This document shows positions 36,074-45,183 of a stretch of DNA of 64,000 bases, piece after piece. The notes below the pieces were generated by a model, which was not told the DNA's origin, did no database searches, and saw only the letters and a list, made by a program, of their open reading frames with translations. A program made the translations under genes and the position numbers. Every line of letters begins with the position of its first letter. Position 1 is the stretch's first letter. Source of the stretch: Ramlibacter paludis (lineage in GTDB: Bacteria > Pseudomonadota > Gammaproteobacteria > Burkholderiales > Burkholderiaceae_C); assembly GCF_022012305.1 (NCBI RefSeq), contig NZ_JAKLTM010000005.1:463096-527095 (forward strand), given 5' to 3'.

Positions 36074-36426
36074 GCCAGATGATCGAGTCCTTCATGAACG
36101 ACGAAACGCCGGTGCGGCCTCGGGCGCGGTCCGTGGCGCTGGAGGAACTGGCGGACGCCAGCATGGAGGGCGCAGCGCTCCTGGCGGATGTCAACCCGCT
36201 GCTTTCGGTGAAGGTCCAGCTGCAGGTCCGCGTGGGGAGTGTGTCGATGACGCTCGGCCAACTCATGGCGGCGCGCGAAAACGCCGTGCTCACACTCGAT
36301 CGCACTGTCGACCAACCGGTGGATCTCGTGCTGGAAGGGCGGACAGTCGCCCGCGGCCAGCTCGTGGCAGTGGACGATTGCTTTGCCGTCCGCATCACCG
36401 AGCTGCCGCTCGCCCTCAAGCTGTGA
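36070..36426 (+). CDS. fliN: Flagellar C-ring protein FliN
   Basis: This 118-residue protein consists of a short acidic N-terminus and a typical SpoA domain: LLSVKVQLQVRVGSVSMTLG, then LDRTVDQPVDLVLEGRTVARG and VDDCFAVRI. FliN forms the bottom of the C-ring and docks FliH during export. The ATG overlaps the stop of the FliM-like gene (ATGA); the frame is open further upstream without meaning. Confidence 0.92.
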   Translation: MSQMIESFMNDETPVRPRARSVALEELADASMEGAALLADVNPLLSVKVQLQVRVGSVSMTLGQLMAARENAVLTLDRTVDQPVDLVLEGRTVARGQLVAVDDCFAVRITELPLALKL

Positions 36427-36436
36427 AGTGACAGCC

Positions 36437-36859
36437 ATGCGCACCGGCTTCTTTCGCCGTTTGGTCGTGACCCTGGCGCTTCTGGGCGGCACGCCCGTTT
36501 GGCCGCAGGCGCCATCGGGCCAGGAGCCCTTGCCTTCCACGCTGCCCTTGCGTCGCGAGGAGGCGGTTGCGACGGCGATGCCTTCCTGGCTGGCCGCTAC
36601 CGCTGCATTTGCTTTGCTGGCGTTAGGCGCGACGGTGTTCGTCGGCCGGCAGCGGCGCTGGACCTGGCTGCACCCCATGAAATTGCGGACCAGCACGGGC
36701 CGCGAACTTGTCCGGCTGTCCAGCCAGGCGCTGACCGCGCAGGCCAGCTTGCACACGGTGCGCTGGCATGACGAGGAACTGCTGCTGGCCTGCACCGGTC
36801 AGCAAGTGACGCTGCTGGCGCGCCGGGCGTCGCGTGCGCCACAAGGCGAGGCGCCGTGA
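36437..36859 (+). CDS. fliO: Flagellar export gate assembly protein FliO
   Basis: The product has 140 residues: a signal-like first segment, a periplasmic stretch with an Arg/Glu-rich part, one membrane segment (about 55-74, LAATAAFALLALGATVFVG) and a cytoplasmic FliO domain (HTVRWHDEELLLACTGQQVT). FliO helps FliP oligomerise. The name rests on the single-membrane-segment pattern and position between fliN and fliP; the fliP start overlaps its stop. Confidence 0.82.
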   Translation: MRTGFFRRLVVTLALLGGTPVWPQAPSGQEPLPSTLPLRREEAVATAMPSWLAATAAFALLALGATVFVGRQRRWTWLHPMKLRTSTGRELVRLSSQALTAQASLHTVRWHDEELLLACTGQQVTLLARRASRAPQGEAP

Positions 36860-37575
36860 ACACCACTCGGCGGCGGCTCCTCCTGCTCGTGATCGTCCTG
36901 GCAAACGCGGACGCATTCGCAGCGCCCGCTCAGCCTGTGATCGGCATGGAAACTTCGCAGGCCCTGCGCATGGTGCTGGGCCTCACCGTGCTGGCCGTGC
37001 TGCCGGCATTGCTGGTGTGCGTCACTGCGTTCCTTCGCATCGTGATCGTGCTGGCGCTGCTGCGCCACGCGATGGGCATGCCGGAGACGCCGCCGAATAC
37101 CGTGGTCATCGGCCTCGCCTTGTTCCTGACTCTTTTCACCATGGCCCCGGTCTTGCACCGCGCGAACCAGGATGCCTTCCAGCCATTCATGCAAGGGACC
37201 TTGGCGATGGATGTCGCCTACACGCGGGGCGCCGCACCGCTGCGGGAGTTCATGGTGCGGCAGACCCGCGAGCAGGACCTGGCCTTGATGCTCGAACTGT
37301 CGAAGGCGCGCACGCCCCAGTCGATCGAGGACGTCAGCAACGTGCAGCTGGTACCTGCCTTCATGCTGTCTGAACTTCGTGCGGCCTTTCAGATTGGCTT
37401 TTTGCTTTTCTTGCCGTTCCTGCTCATCGACCTGATCGTGTCCGCGATCTTGATGTCCCTGGGCATGATGATGATGCCGCCCGCCACGCTGGCGTTGCCG
37501 CTCAAAATCCTGATGTTCATCCTGGTGGATGGCTGGGCCCTGGTGCTCAAGGCCCTGGTCGGGTCTTTCCATTGA
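36856..37575 (+). CDS. fliP: Flagellar export gate protein FliP
   Basis: The protein has 239 residues with a signal peptide, four membrane segments and the strongly conserved FliP signatures (FLRIVIVLALLRHAMGMPETPP; TRGAAPLREFMVRQTREQDL; PAFMLSELRAAFQIGFLLF; all within residues 55-180). Start is GTG overlapping the fliO stop. FliP is the first ring component of the FliPQR gate. Its presence completes the export gate, although fliQ and fliR lie at the opposite end of the cluster. Confidence 0.96.
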   Translation: MNTTRRRLLLLVIVLANADAFAAPAQPVIGMETSQALRMVLGLTVLAVLPALLVCVTAFLRIVIVLALLRHAMGMPETPPNTVVIGLALFLTLFTMAPVLHRANQDAFQPFMQGTLAMDVAYTRGAAPLREFMVRQTREQDLALMLELSKARTPQSIEDVSNVQLVPAFMLSELRAAFQIGFLLFLPFLLIDLIVSAILMSLGMMMMPPATLALPLKILMFILVDGWALVLKALVGSFH

Positions 37576-37578
37576 GCG

Positions 37579-38334
37579 ATGGACGCCTGCGCCAACTTGG
37601 CCGCCGCGAGCGACGAAGAGGCGCTGTGGCGGAACCTGAGGGCCACCTCGGACACCGGCGCGCGTGACCGACTGCTGGCGCTCCATATGCCGTACGCGCG
37701 GACTGTGGCAGCTTCCTACTATGCGAAGCGCTTCCATGACGAAATCGAGTTCGGCGACTACCTTCAGTATGCCTCCATAGGCCTGCTCGAAGCGCTCGAC
37801 CGTTTCGATCCGGACCGTGGCGCCCAATTCCGAACCTTCGCTGCGCGCCGCATGCACGGGGCCATCCTGAACGGGATCGAGCGGCTGACGGAAAAGCAGC
37901 AGCAGATCGCGGCACGCCAGCGCCTGCGCGCGGAGCGCGTCGAGACAGCCAAGCAGCTGGCCGGGGGCAATCCCGGCAAGCTGGCCGGCGACAAGTTGTG
38001 CGACTACGTGGCGGAAGTGGGCCTCGGCCTGGCGTTGGCCTGGTTGCTGGAAGGCACTTCGATGGTTGAAGCCTCGGAGCGCGCGGAAGTCCTGCCGTTC
38101 TATCGGCATGCCGAAATCCGCCAGGTGCGCGAACGCCTGGTGCAAGCCGTCGAAGCGCTTCCGGCGCAGGAGCGACTCGTGATCCGCAGCCATTACCTCC
38201 AGGACGTTCCCTTCGAGGAGGTCGCGGCGACGCTGACGCTCACCAAGGGGCGCATCTCGCAGATCCACAAGCAGGCCTTGCAGCGCCTGCGCACCAGCGT
38301 GTCGGAGCAGGTCGGCGTCGACGCCTGCTTCTAG
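37579..38334 (+). CDS. fliA: FliA-type sigma factor (sigma-28 family)
   Basis: The product has 251 residues. Region 2 contains HDEIEFGDYLQYASIGLLEA and RFDPDRGAQFRTFAARRMHG (-10 recognition); region 3 follows with AILNGIERLTEKQQQIAARQ; region 4 ends with the helix-turn-helix FEEVAATLTLTKGRISQIHK. Length and motifs fit FliA/WhiG. It starts 3 nt after fliP, so it is made together with the basal body. No anti-sigma FlgM gene and no sigma-28 promoter consensus are seen in this window, so its targets (perhaps filament genes) must be elsewhere. Confidence 0.9.
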   Translation: MDACANLAAASDEEALWRNLRATSDTGARDRLLALHMPYARTVAASYYAKRFHDEIEFGDYLQYASIGLLEALDRFDPDRGAQFRTFAARRMHGAILNGIERLTEKQQQIAARQRLRAERVETAKQLAGGNPGKLAGDKLCDYVAEVGLGLALAWLLEGTSMVEASERAEVLPFYRHAEIRQVRERLVQAVEALPAQERLVIRSHYLQDVPFEEVAATLTLTKGRISQIHKQALQRLRTSVSEQVGVDACF

Positions 38335-38343
38335 GAGGAATGC

Positions 38344-39465
38344 ATGTCGAAGGCCGCTGACCGACTCGCCAGGCTGGAAGGCTACCTGGCCGAGGATCCG
38401 CAGAATCCCGTGCTGCTCGCGGAGGCTTGCGACGTGGCCATCGAGGCCGGCCTGCATGCGCGTGCACGCCAGCACATCGAAGCCGGCCAGCGCAGCGCGC
38501 CGGCCCCCGTGCCCTGGTTGTGGCGGCACGCGCGCCTGGCCATCGCGCAGCGGGCATTCGATGCGGCGGCCGCTTCTCTCGACCAGTTGCAGTCGCTCGT
38601 CGGTCCCGATGCGGCGGTGACACACGACCGCGCGTATGTTCACTTTCTCCAGCAGGATTTCGCAGCCTGCCGCGCCTTGCTCGCTCCCTGGGTTGCCGGC
38701 GCTGCGACCCACGAACATCGGGACGCCTTGCACGCGCTCTGGCTGCGTGCAACGCACGCCGCCGGCCTGGTGCAGGAAGCCTGGGACTGGGTCATCGCTC
38801 GCCGGCCCGAACTCGGTCCTGCGGCGCAGGGCGTCGCGAGCTTGCTCGCCGTGGACGTTGGCGACTTCGCGGCGGCCAAGGCGCTGGCGGACGGTGCCTT
38901 GGCCGGCGGAACCTCGCACGAGGCCCTGGTTGCACGTGCGAGCGTCGCGCTCGCGCAGAAGGATGGCGCCGGGGCGAATCGCTGGCTTGCGCAGGCAATG
39001 CAGCGGAACCCCGAAGACGGCCGCACCTGGATGCTCCTGGGCCTCGTCAGCCTGCTGGAGGGGGAGTTCCGCAACGCCCGCTCGCAGCTGGAACGCGCCC
39101 TCACATGGATGCCCACGCACATCGGGACCTGGCATGCCCTCGGCTGGACGCACCTGGTCCAGCGGGACTTGCCCGAAGCGCGCAAGGCCATGGAACAGGC
39201 GCTCGCGCTGGATGCCAATTTCGCCGAAAGCCACGGCGCGCTGGGGCTGGTGCTGGCATTGCAGGGTGAACGCCCATCGGCCGAACGCCACCTGGCCATC
39301 GCAAGGAAACTGGATCCGCACAACGTCAGCGGACGCTATGCGCAGGCTTTGATGCACGGTGAAGTGGCCGACCTCGAGCGCCTGCAGGTCCTGATTCGCA
39401 AGTTGATGGACCGCCCTGGGCTGTTCGGAGGCCGGATGGCCGAAGACATCTTGTCCGGCCGGTGA
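38344..39465 (+). CDS. TPR-repeat protein at the end of the flagellar cluster
   Basis: This 373-residue protein is built of helical tetratricopeptide-like repeats over most of its length; the clearest lie at about 210-345 (GRTWMLLGLVSLLEGEFRNA; GTWHALGWTHLVQRDLPEAR; AESHGALGLVLALQGERPSA). There is no signal peptide. It has a good AGGAGG site overlapping the fliA stop and is the last gene of the run. TPR proteins bind partners; type III systems use TPR chaperones, so a chaperone or assembly role is possible, but this is inference. Confidence 0.75.
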   Translation: MSKAADRLARLEGYLAEDPQNPVLLAEACDVAIEAGLHARARQHIEAGQRSAPAPVPWLWRHARLAIAQRAFDAAAASLDQLQSLVGPDAAVTHDRAYVHFLQQDFAACRALLAPWVAGAATHEHRDALHALWLRATHAAGLVQEAWDWVIARRPELGPAAQGVASLLAVDVGDFAAAKALADGALAGGTSHEALVARASVALAQKDGAGANRWLAQAMQRNPEDGRTWMLLGLVSLLEGEFRNARSQLERALTWMPTHIGTWHALGWTHLVQRDLPEARKAMEQALALDANFAESHGALGLVLALQGERPSAERHLAIARKLDPHNVSGRYAQALMHGEVADLERLQVLIRKLMDRPGLFGGRMAEDILSGR

Positions 39466-39556
39466 GGTTCCTTGCCGGCGCTCTGTGGATGAATGAATAA
39501 GCACTAGCGACTGGGCGTGCCCCGCAACGCCTCGTTGCTTCCGGACCTCACCGCGC

Positions 39557-39585
39557 TTGGCCTCCGGTCGACCCCTGCCTATCAT
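39557..39585 (+). promoter_or_regulatory. Putative sigma-70 promoter of the DUF805 gene
   Basis: TTGGCC (39557-39562) and TATCAT (39580-39585) are 17 bp apart, 35 nt upstream of the DUF805 start. It marks a transcription start after the flagellar run, in a 155-bp gap with no other feature. Confidence 0.5.
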
Positions 39586-39620
39586 CCGCGCGGGGATTCA
39601 CCCCAGAGGAGAAGACGGAG

Positions 39621-39989
39621 ATGACTTTCATCGAGGCCGTGCAGGCCTGCTTCAAGAAGTACGCTACGTTCACCGGACGCGCCGGCAAGGCGGAGTTCTG
39701 GTGGTTCTTCCTGTTCCAGATCATCGTGTCCGTGGCGGTGAGCGTGGTGAGCGACATGCTCAGCCTGCTGGTCGGCCTGGGCCTGCTCGTGCCGGCACTC
39801 GCCGTGGGCGCGCGCCGGCTGCATGACATCGGCAAGTCCGGCTGGCTGCAGCTGGTCTGGCTGATCCCGCTGGTGGGATGGATCGTCGTCATCTACTGGA
39901 TGGTGCAGCCCACCGGTCCGGCCAACGAGTACGGCGACGGCCCGGCCGCGGCGGGCGCGGCGGACGTCGTGCCCAGCGCCCAAGCCTGA
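39621..39989 (+). CDS. DUF805 family membrane protein
   Basis: The protein has 122 residues: the DUF805 start (CFKKYATFTGRAGKAEFWWF), membrane segments at about 26-45, 50-62 and 78-95, and the hallmark ARRLHDIGKSGW (residues 64-75). DUF805 proteins are small inner-membrane proteins without an established biochemical role. GGAG precedes the ATG and a strong terminator follows, so it is a single-gene transcript. Confidence 0.9.
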   Translation: MTFIEAVQACFKKYATFTGRAGKAEFWWFFLFQIIVSVAVSVVSDMLSLLVGLGLLVPALAVGARRLHDIGKSGWLQLVWLIPLVGWIVVIYWMVQPTGPANEYGDGPAAAGAADVVPSAQA

Positions 39990-40007
39990 CCGGCGCCTCC
40001 CCCAATG

Positions 40008-40038
40008 AAAGCCCGCGGCTCGCGCCGCGGGCTTTTTT
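40008..40038 (+). terminator. Rho-independent terminator after the DUF805 gene
   Basis: AAGCCCGCGGC (40009-40019), loop TCGC, then GCCGCGGGCTT followed by a T run forms a perfect 11-bp stem. It separates the DUF805 gene from pyp, so pyp needs its own promoter in 40039-40184. Confidence 0.92.
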
Positions 40039-40184
40039 CTTTCCACCACTCCGCTGGCAAGGCAGTAACCGTGAACAAAGCCGCACGTCCTCACGCTCGA
40101 CCCCGCAAAGCCACCGTTGATCTCGGTCGCCGCCCTGTTTGTCGAACCGTTCGTTACATTCGCGTCCTACCACAAAGGACAAAC

Positions 40185-40574
40185 ATGCTCAGGACCATGA
40201 ACATCATCGCCTTCGGCAAGGCCGACATCGCCAACGACCTGGCGAAGCTTTCGCCCGCGGAGATCGACCAGCTGGCCTTCGGTGCGGTGCAGCTCGATGC
40301 CACCGGCAAGGTGCTGGCGTACAACGCCGCGGAGTCGGGCATCACCGGCCGCGCGGCGGGCGACGTGATCGGCAAGAACTTCTTCCGCGACGTTGCGCCC
40401 TGCACCAACTCGTATGCGTTCCGCGGCGTGTTCGACACGGGCGTGAAGGCCGGCGACCTCAACACCATGTTCGAGTACGTGTTCGACTACAACATGGCGC
40501 CCACCAAGGTGAAGATCCACATGAAGAAGGCGGTCGCCGGCGACACGTACTGGATCTTCGTCAAGCGGCTGTGA
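40185..40574 (+). CDS. pyp: Photoactive yellow protein (PYP)
   Basis: The product has 129 residues, or 125 counted from the second Met (40197), which matches the Halorhodospira halophila PYP length and numbering. In that numbering the chromophore Cys69 (DVAPCTNS), the proton donor Glu46 (AAESGIT), Tyr42, Thr50, Arg52 and Met100 are all present, and the C-terminus ([16 protein letters not shown]) is nearly identical to known PYPs. PYP is a soluble blue-light receptor of the PAS fold that binds p-coumaric acid by a thioester at Cys69. AAAGGA lies 6 nt before ATG 40185, which I therefore prefer. It overlaps the ligase gene by 1 nt. No tyrosine ammonia-lyase gene is nearby. Confidence 0.97.
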   Translation: MLRTMNIIAFGKADIANDLAKLSPAEIDQLAFGAVQLDATGKVLAYNAAESGITGRAAGDVIGKNFFRDVAPCTNSYAFRGVFDTGVKAGDLNTMFEYVFDYNMAPTKVKIHMKKAVAGDTYWIFVKRL

Positions 40575-41791
40575 TGCCCGCTGCCGGCAGCGCGCCCTGG
40601 TGGCAGCCGCGGGCGGTGCTGCACCGCTTCGTCAGCGACCTGGTGGCCGACGAACTGCAGCGCCAGCGCCGCGGCCCGCTGGAACGCCCCATGCCCTGGC
40701 CGGCCGATCTGGACCTGGTGCGCGACCTGGGGGTGGATTCGCTCGAGTTGCTGGCGCTCGCCACGGCGCTGTCCGAAGCGCTGCATCTGCACGCGTCGGG
40801 TCTGGAAGACTGGCTGCTCGCGCGCCGGCGCCTGGGCGACTGGGTGGAAATTGCCGAAGCGAGCCTCGCGCAGTTCTCTGCTGCGCTCACCTTCCGCACT
40901 TCGGGCAGCAGCGGCCTGCCCAAGCCGTGCGTGCATCCGCTGGCCAACCTGCAGCAGGAAGTGGCGCATCTCGCCACGCTGTTCCCGCAGCGCCGGCGCG
41001 TCCTGTGCGCCGTGCCTGGCCATCACATCTACGGCTTCCTGTTCTCGGTGCTGCTGCCGGCGGCGCTCGGCCAGCCGGCGCTGGAAGTGGTCGACCTGCG
41101 GGGCAGCACGCCGGCATGGCTGGCGCGTGGTGCGCAGCCCGGCGACCTGGTCATCGCGCATCCGGACTTCTGGCAGGCCGTGGCGCGCACGGTGCCACGG
41201 CTGCCCGAAGACGTGGTCGGCGTCACTTCGACGGCGCCTTGCCCGGATGTCGTGAGCGAGGCCGTGCTGCACACCGGGCTCGCGCGCCTGGTGCAGGTGT
41301 ACGGCGCATCGGAGACGGCCGGCATCGGCTGGCGCACGTCGCACACACAGCCTTATGCGTTGATGCCGCACTGGTCCTTTGCCGAGGGCCAGGGCGCGCT
41401 GCAGCGAAGCTTGCCGGATGGCACGGCGCAGGTGTTCACGCTGCAGGACCAGCTCACGCACGTCGGCGAGCGTGCCTTCACCGTCGGTGGCCGCAACGAC
41501 CAGGCCGTGCAGGTCGGCGGCATCAACGTCTTCCCGGCACGCGTGCGCGACGTGCTGTGCCGGCACCCTGCGGTGGCCGATGCTGCGGTGCGCCTGATGC
41601 GGCCGGAGGAGGGCGCACGCCTCAAGGCCTTCGTCGTTCCGCGCGGCGACCTGGATCCCGATGAAGTGCGGCGCCTCGTACGCTCGCTGGTGGATGGCGA
41701 GCTCGCCACGGCGGAGCGGCCCAAGGCGATCAGCATCGGCGCCAGCCTGCCGCGCAACGCGCAGGGCAAGCTGGCCGACTGGAACATCTAG
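40574..41791 (+). CDS. p-Coumarate-activating ligase for PYP chromophore, with N-terminal carrier-like domain
   Basis: The product has 405 residues, shorter than plant-type 4-coumarate-CoA ligases (about 540). The C-terminal about 320 residues are an AMP-forming ligase: phosphate-binding loop TSGSSGLPK, YGASETAG, the hinge region GRNDQAVQVGGINVFPARV and the A10 Lys in LPRNAQGKLADW. The N-terminal about 85 residues look like an acyl-carrier domain, with DLGVDSLELLALATALSE and a candidate phosphopantetheine Ser56. Ligases of this short type accompany PYP in other bacteria and activate p-coumaric acid for attachment. The ATG overlaps the pyp stop (TGATG). Carrier function of the N-terminus is inferred. 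Confidence 0.88.
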   Translation: MPAAGSAPWWQPRAVLHRFVSDLVADELQRQRRGPLERPMPWPADLDLVRDLGVDSLELLALATALSEALHLHASGLEDWLLARRRLGDWVEIAEASLAQFSAALTFRTSGSSGLPKPCVHPLANLQQEVAHLATLFPQRRRVLCAVPGHHIYGFLFSVLLPAALGQPALEVVDLRGSTPAWLARGAQPGDLVIAHPDFWQAVARTVPRLPEDVVGVTSTAPCPDVVSEAVLHTGLARLVQVYGASETAGIGWRTSHTQPYALMPHWSFAEGQGALQRSLPDGTAQVFTLQDQLTHVGERAFTVGGRNDQAVQVGGINVFPARVRDVLCRHPAVADAAVRLMRPEEGARLKAFVVPRGDLDPDEVRRLVRSLVDGELATAERPKAISIGASLPRNAQGKLADWNI

Positions 41792-41805
41792 GCGGCGCCC
41801 CAAAG

Positions 41806-41837
41806 AAAAAAGCCCGCGGCTTGCACCGCGGGCTTTT
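41806..41837. terminator. Bidirectional terminator between the pyp-ligase operon and groEL
   Basis: AGCCCGCGG and CCGCGGGCT arms flank a 7-nt loop, with an A run on the left and TTTT on the right, so the hairpin can end both the rightward ligase transcript and the leftward groESL transcript. Confidence 0.85.
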
Positions 41838-41875
41838 CATTTGCGCTTGAAGCGGGGTGCTTCAGGCAGCGGACA

Positions 41876-43528
<1,653 letters not shown>

Positions 43529-43561
43529 TTACTCCGGATTCAGTTGAGGGGGTGGAAGGGC

Positions 43562-43852
43562 TTAGCGCTCGACGACCGCGAACAGGTCGTCTTCCTTCAT
43601 GACCAGCAGTTCGTCGCCATCGACCTTGACGGTCTGGCCGCTGTACTTGCCGAACAGGACGCGGTCGCCGACCTTGACGTTCAGCGCCATCAGCTCGCCC
43701 TTGTCGCTCTTGCGGCCGGGGCCGACGGCAAGCACTTCACCCTGGTCGGGCTTTTCGGCGGCGTTGTCCGGGATCACGATGCCGGAGGCCGTCTTGGTTT
43801 CTTGTTCCAGGCGCTTGACGATCACGCGATCGTGCAGGGGGCGAAGTTTCAT
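43562..43852 (-). CDS. groES: Co-chaperonin GroES
   Basis: The product has 96 residues with the standard GroES start ([17 protein letters not shown]), the mobile loop ([13 protein letters not shown]) and the end [14 protein letters not shown]. It caps the GroEL chamber. Expression is expected to be repressed by HrcA through the CIRCE element 93-119 nt upstream. Confidence 0.98.
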   Translation of the reverse strand: MKLRPLHDRVIVKRLEQETKTASGIVIPDNAAEKPDQGEVLAVGPGRKSDKGELMALNVKVGDRVLFGKYSGQTVKVDGDELLVMKEDDLFAVVER

Positions 43853-43944
43853 TGCATCTCCTTCAGGGGAAACTGTGGGTTTCAGAGGGCGTCAACGGAA
43901 GTTAGCGCCCATTAACTCGTGTCGATCGAGGTACAGCGCTGCTG

Positions 43945-43971
43945 TTAGCACTCAAATCCAACGAGTGCTAA
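43945..43971. promoter_or_regulatory. CIRCE operator (HrcA-binding site)
   Basis: TTAGCACTC (43945-43953), nine bases, then GAGTGCTAA (43963-43971) is a perfect match to the CIRCE consensus. It lies just downstream of and touching the groESL -10 box, so HrcA binding would block initiation. Confidence 0.98.
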
Positions 43972-43998
43972 TGATAAGGCCATTCGCGTGGGAATCAA
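43971..43998 (-). promoter_or_regulatory. groESL promoter
   Basis: On the minus strand TTGATT (43998-43993) and TATCAT (43976-43971) are separated by 16 bp. The -10 box shares its last base with the CIRCE palindrome. Confidence 0.65.
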
Positions 43999-44061
43999 GC
44001 GCGGCGGCACGTGGGAATCCGCCGACCCGGCTTGTTTCAGGCCTGAAAGGGGGTGCGCTGG

Positions 44062-44709
44062 CTAGCCTCCGACGGCTGTCCGGCCCAGGATCGGGAAGAG
44101 CTTGGCCAGGCCGTCGGCCATGACTTCGACGGCCAGGGCGGCCAGGATCAGGCCCATCAGCCGGGTCAGCACGTTGATGCCGGTCTTGCCGAGGGCGCGG
44201 GCAATCGGGTGGGCCAGCGAGAAGCTCAGCGCGGTCACCAGGCCGATCACCACGCCGTAGCCGACCAGCGTCAGCAGTTGCACCCAGGTGTGCGCCTTTT
44301 CCGCGTAGATCACCACCGTGGACATCGTGGCCGGACCGGTCAGCAGCGGGATGGTCAGCGGAACCACCGCGATGCTGGCGCCCATCGCCGCCTTTTCTGC
44401 GCCTTCCGCCATTTCATTGGTACTGGGCTTGGACTCGGCCGGCATGGCGTTCAGCATGTTCATCGCGCTGATCAGCAGCAGCATGCCGCCGCCCACCTGG
44501 AAGCTCGCCACCGAGATGCTGAAGAACTCGAGGATGCGCATGCCCAGCAGCGCGCTGGCGGCGATCACCACGAAGGCCGTGAAGGCCGAAGTGAGCGCCG
44601 TGCTGCGCCGCTGTCGCCGCGAGAAGCCCTGCGTGTAGTGGATGAAGAAGGGAATGATGGCCGGCGGATTGACGATGGCCAGCAGCGTGATGAGCGGCTT
44701 CCAGTCCAT
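44062..44709 (-). CDS. MarC family integral membrane protein
   Basis: The product has 215 residues with six likely membrane segments and the MarC pattern: LLAIVNPPAIIPFF near the N-terminus, VGGGMLLLISAMNML in the middle, VPLTIPLLTGPATMSTVV and LTRLMGLILAALAVEVMADG at the end. MarC proteins were once linked to multiple antibiotic resistance, but that link has not held up; the function is unknown. It lies next to the MaoC gene on the same strand. Confidence 0.92.
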   Translation of the reverse strand: MDWKPLITLLAIVNPPAIIPFFIHYTQGFSRRQRRSTALTSAFTAFVVIAASALLGMRILEFFSISVASFQVGGGMLLLISAMNMLNAMPAESKPSTNEMAEGAEKAAMGASIAVVPLTIPLLTGPATMSTVVIYAEKAHTWVQLLTLVGYGVVIGLVTALSFSLAHPIARALGKTGINVLTRLMGLILAALAVEVMADGLAKLFPILGRTAVGG

Positions 44710-45183
44710 TCAGGCGAGTTCCTCGGGGCTGGCGGGCGTGCGGCGGCCGAACATGCCCCAGCCTTCCATCTCCAGCACCTTGGCGCCGTCCTGGTTGAAC
44801 AGCTCCCAGCGCGATCGCACCAGTCCCGTGTCGGGCCGCTTGCGCATCGGCTTGGCTTCCAGGATGGTGTGGCGCAGCGAGAGCTGGTCGCCGGGATAGA
44901 CGGGCTTGAGCCAGCGCAGGCTGTCCAGCCCGGGCGAGCCCTTGCTGGCCGCGTGCCGCAGCATGTTGTCGACGGTCAGGCGCATCGCCAGCGCCGCGGT
45001 CTGCCAGCCGCTCGCGCACAGGCCGCCGAACAGGGACTGCCGGCCCGCCTCTTCGTCCAGGTGGAAGGGCTGCGGGTCGTACTTGGCCGCGAACTCCTTG
45101 ATCTCCGGCGCCGTCACCGAGGTGGTTCCGAGCTCGCGCACGCTGCCCGGCGCCAGGTCTTCCCAGAAAACGGTGACGGTCAT
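44710..45183 (-). CDS. MaoC-like dehydratase (hotdog fold)
   Basis: The product has 157 residues. It begins FWEDLAPGSVRELGTTSVTA and contains the hydratase active-site pattern with catalytic Asp and His in KYDPQPFHLDEEAG, followed by LFGGLCASGW and PVYPGDQLSL. These features fit R-specific enoyl-CoA hydratase/MaoC proteins acting on acyl-CoA intermediates. The start overlaps the stop of the SDR gene by 1 nt (TGATG), so hydratase and dehydrogenase/reductase are made together, probably for the same acyl-CoA pathway. Confidence 0.9.
   Translation of the reverse strand: MTVTVFWEDLAPGSVRELGTTSVTAPEIKEFAAKYDPQPFHLDEEAGRQSLFGGLCASGWQTAALAMRLTVDNMLRHAASKGSPGLDSLRWLKPVYPGDQLSLRHTILEAKPMRKRPDTGLVRSRWELFNQDGAKVLEMEGWGMFGRRTPASPEELA

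Noticed and set aside
35785..36426. A 213-residue version of FliN
   Set aside because: The extra 95 codons overlap the FliM-like gene in another frame; the ATG at 36070 gives the normal FliN length.
40039..40184. Possible sigma-70 promoter of pyp (TTGTCG and TTACAT)
   Set aside because: The two boxes are only 9 bp apart, so I cannot support a promoter there although one must exist after the upstream terminator.
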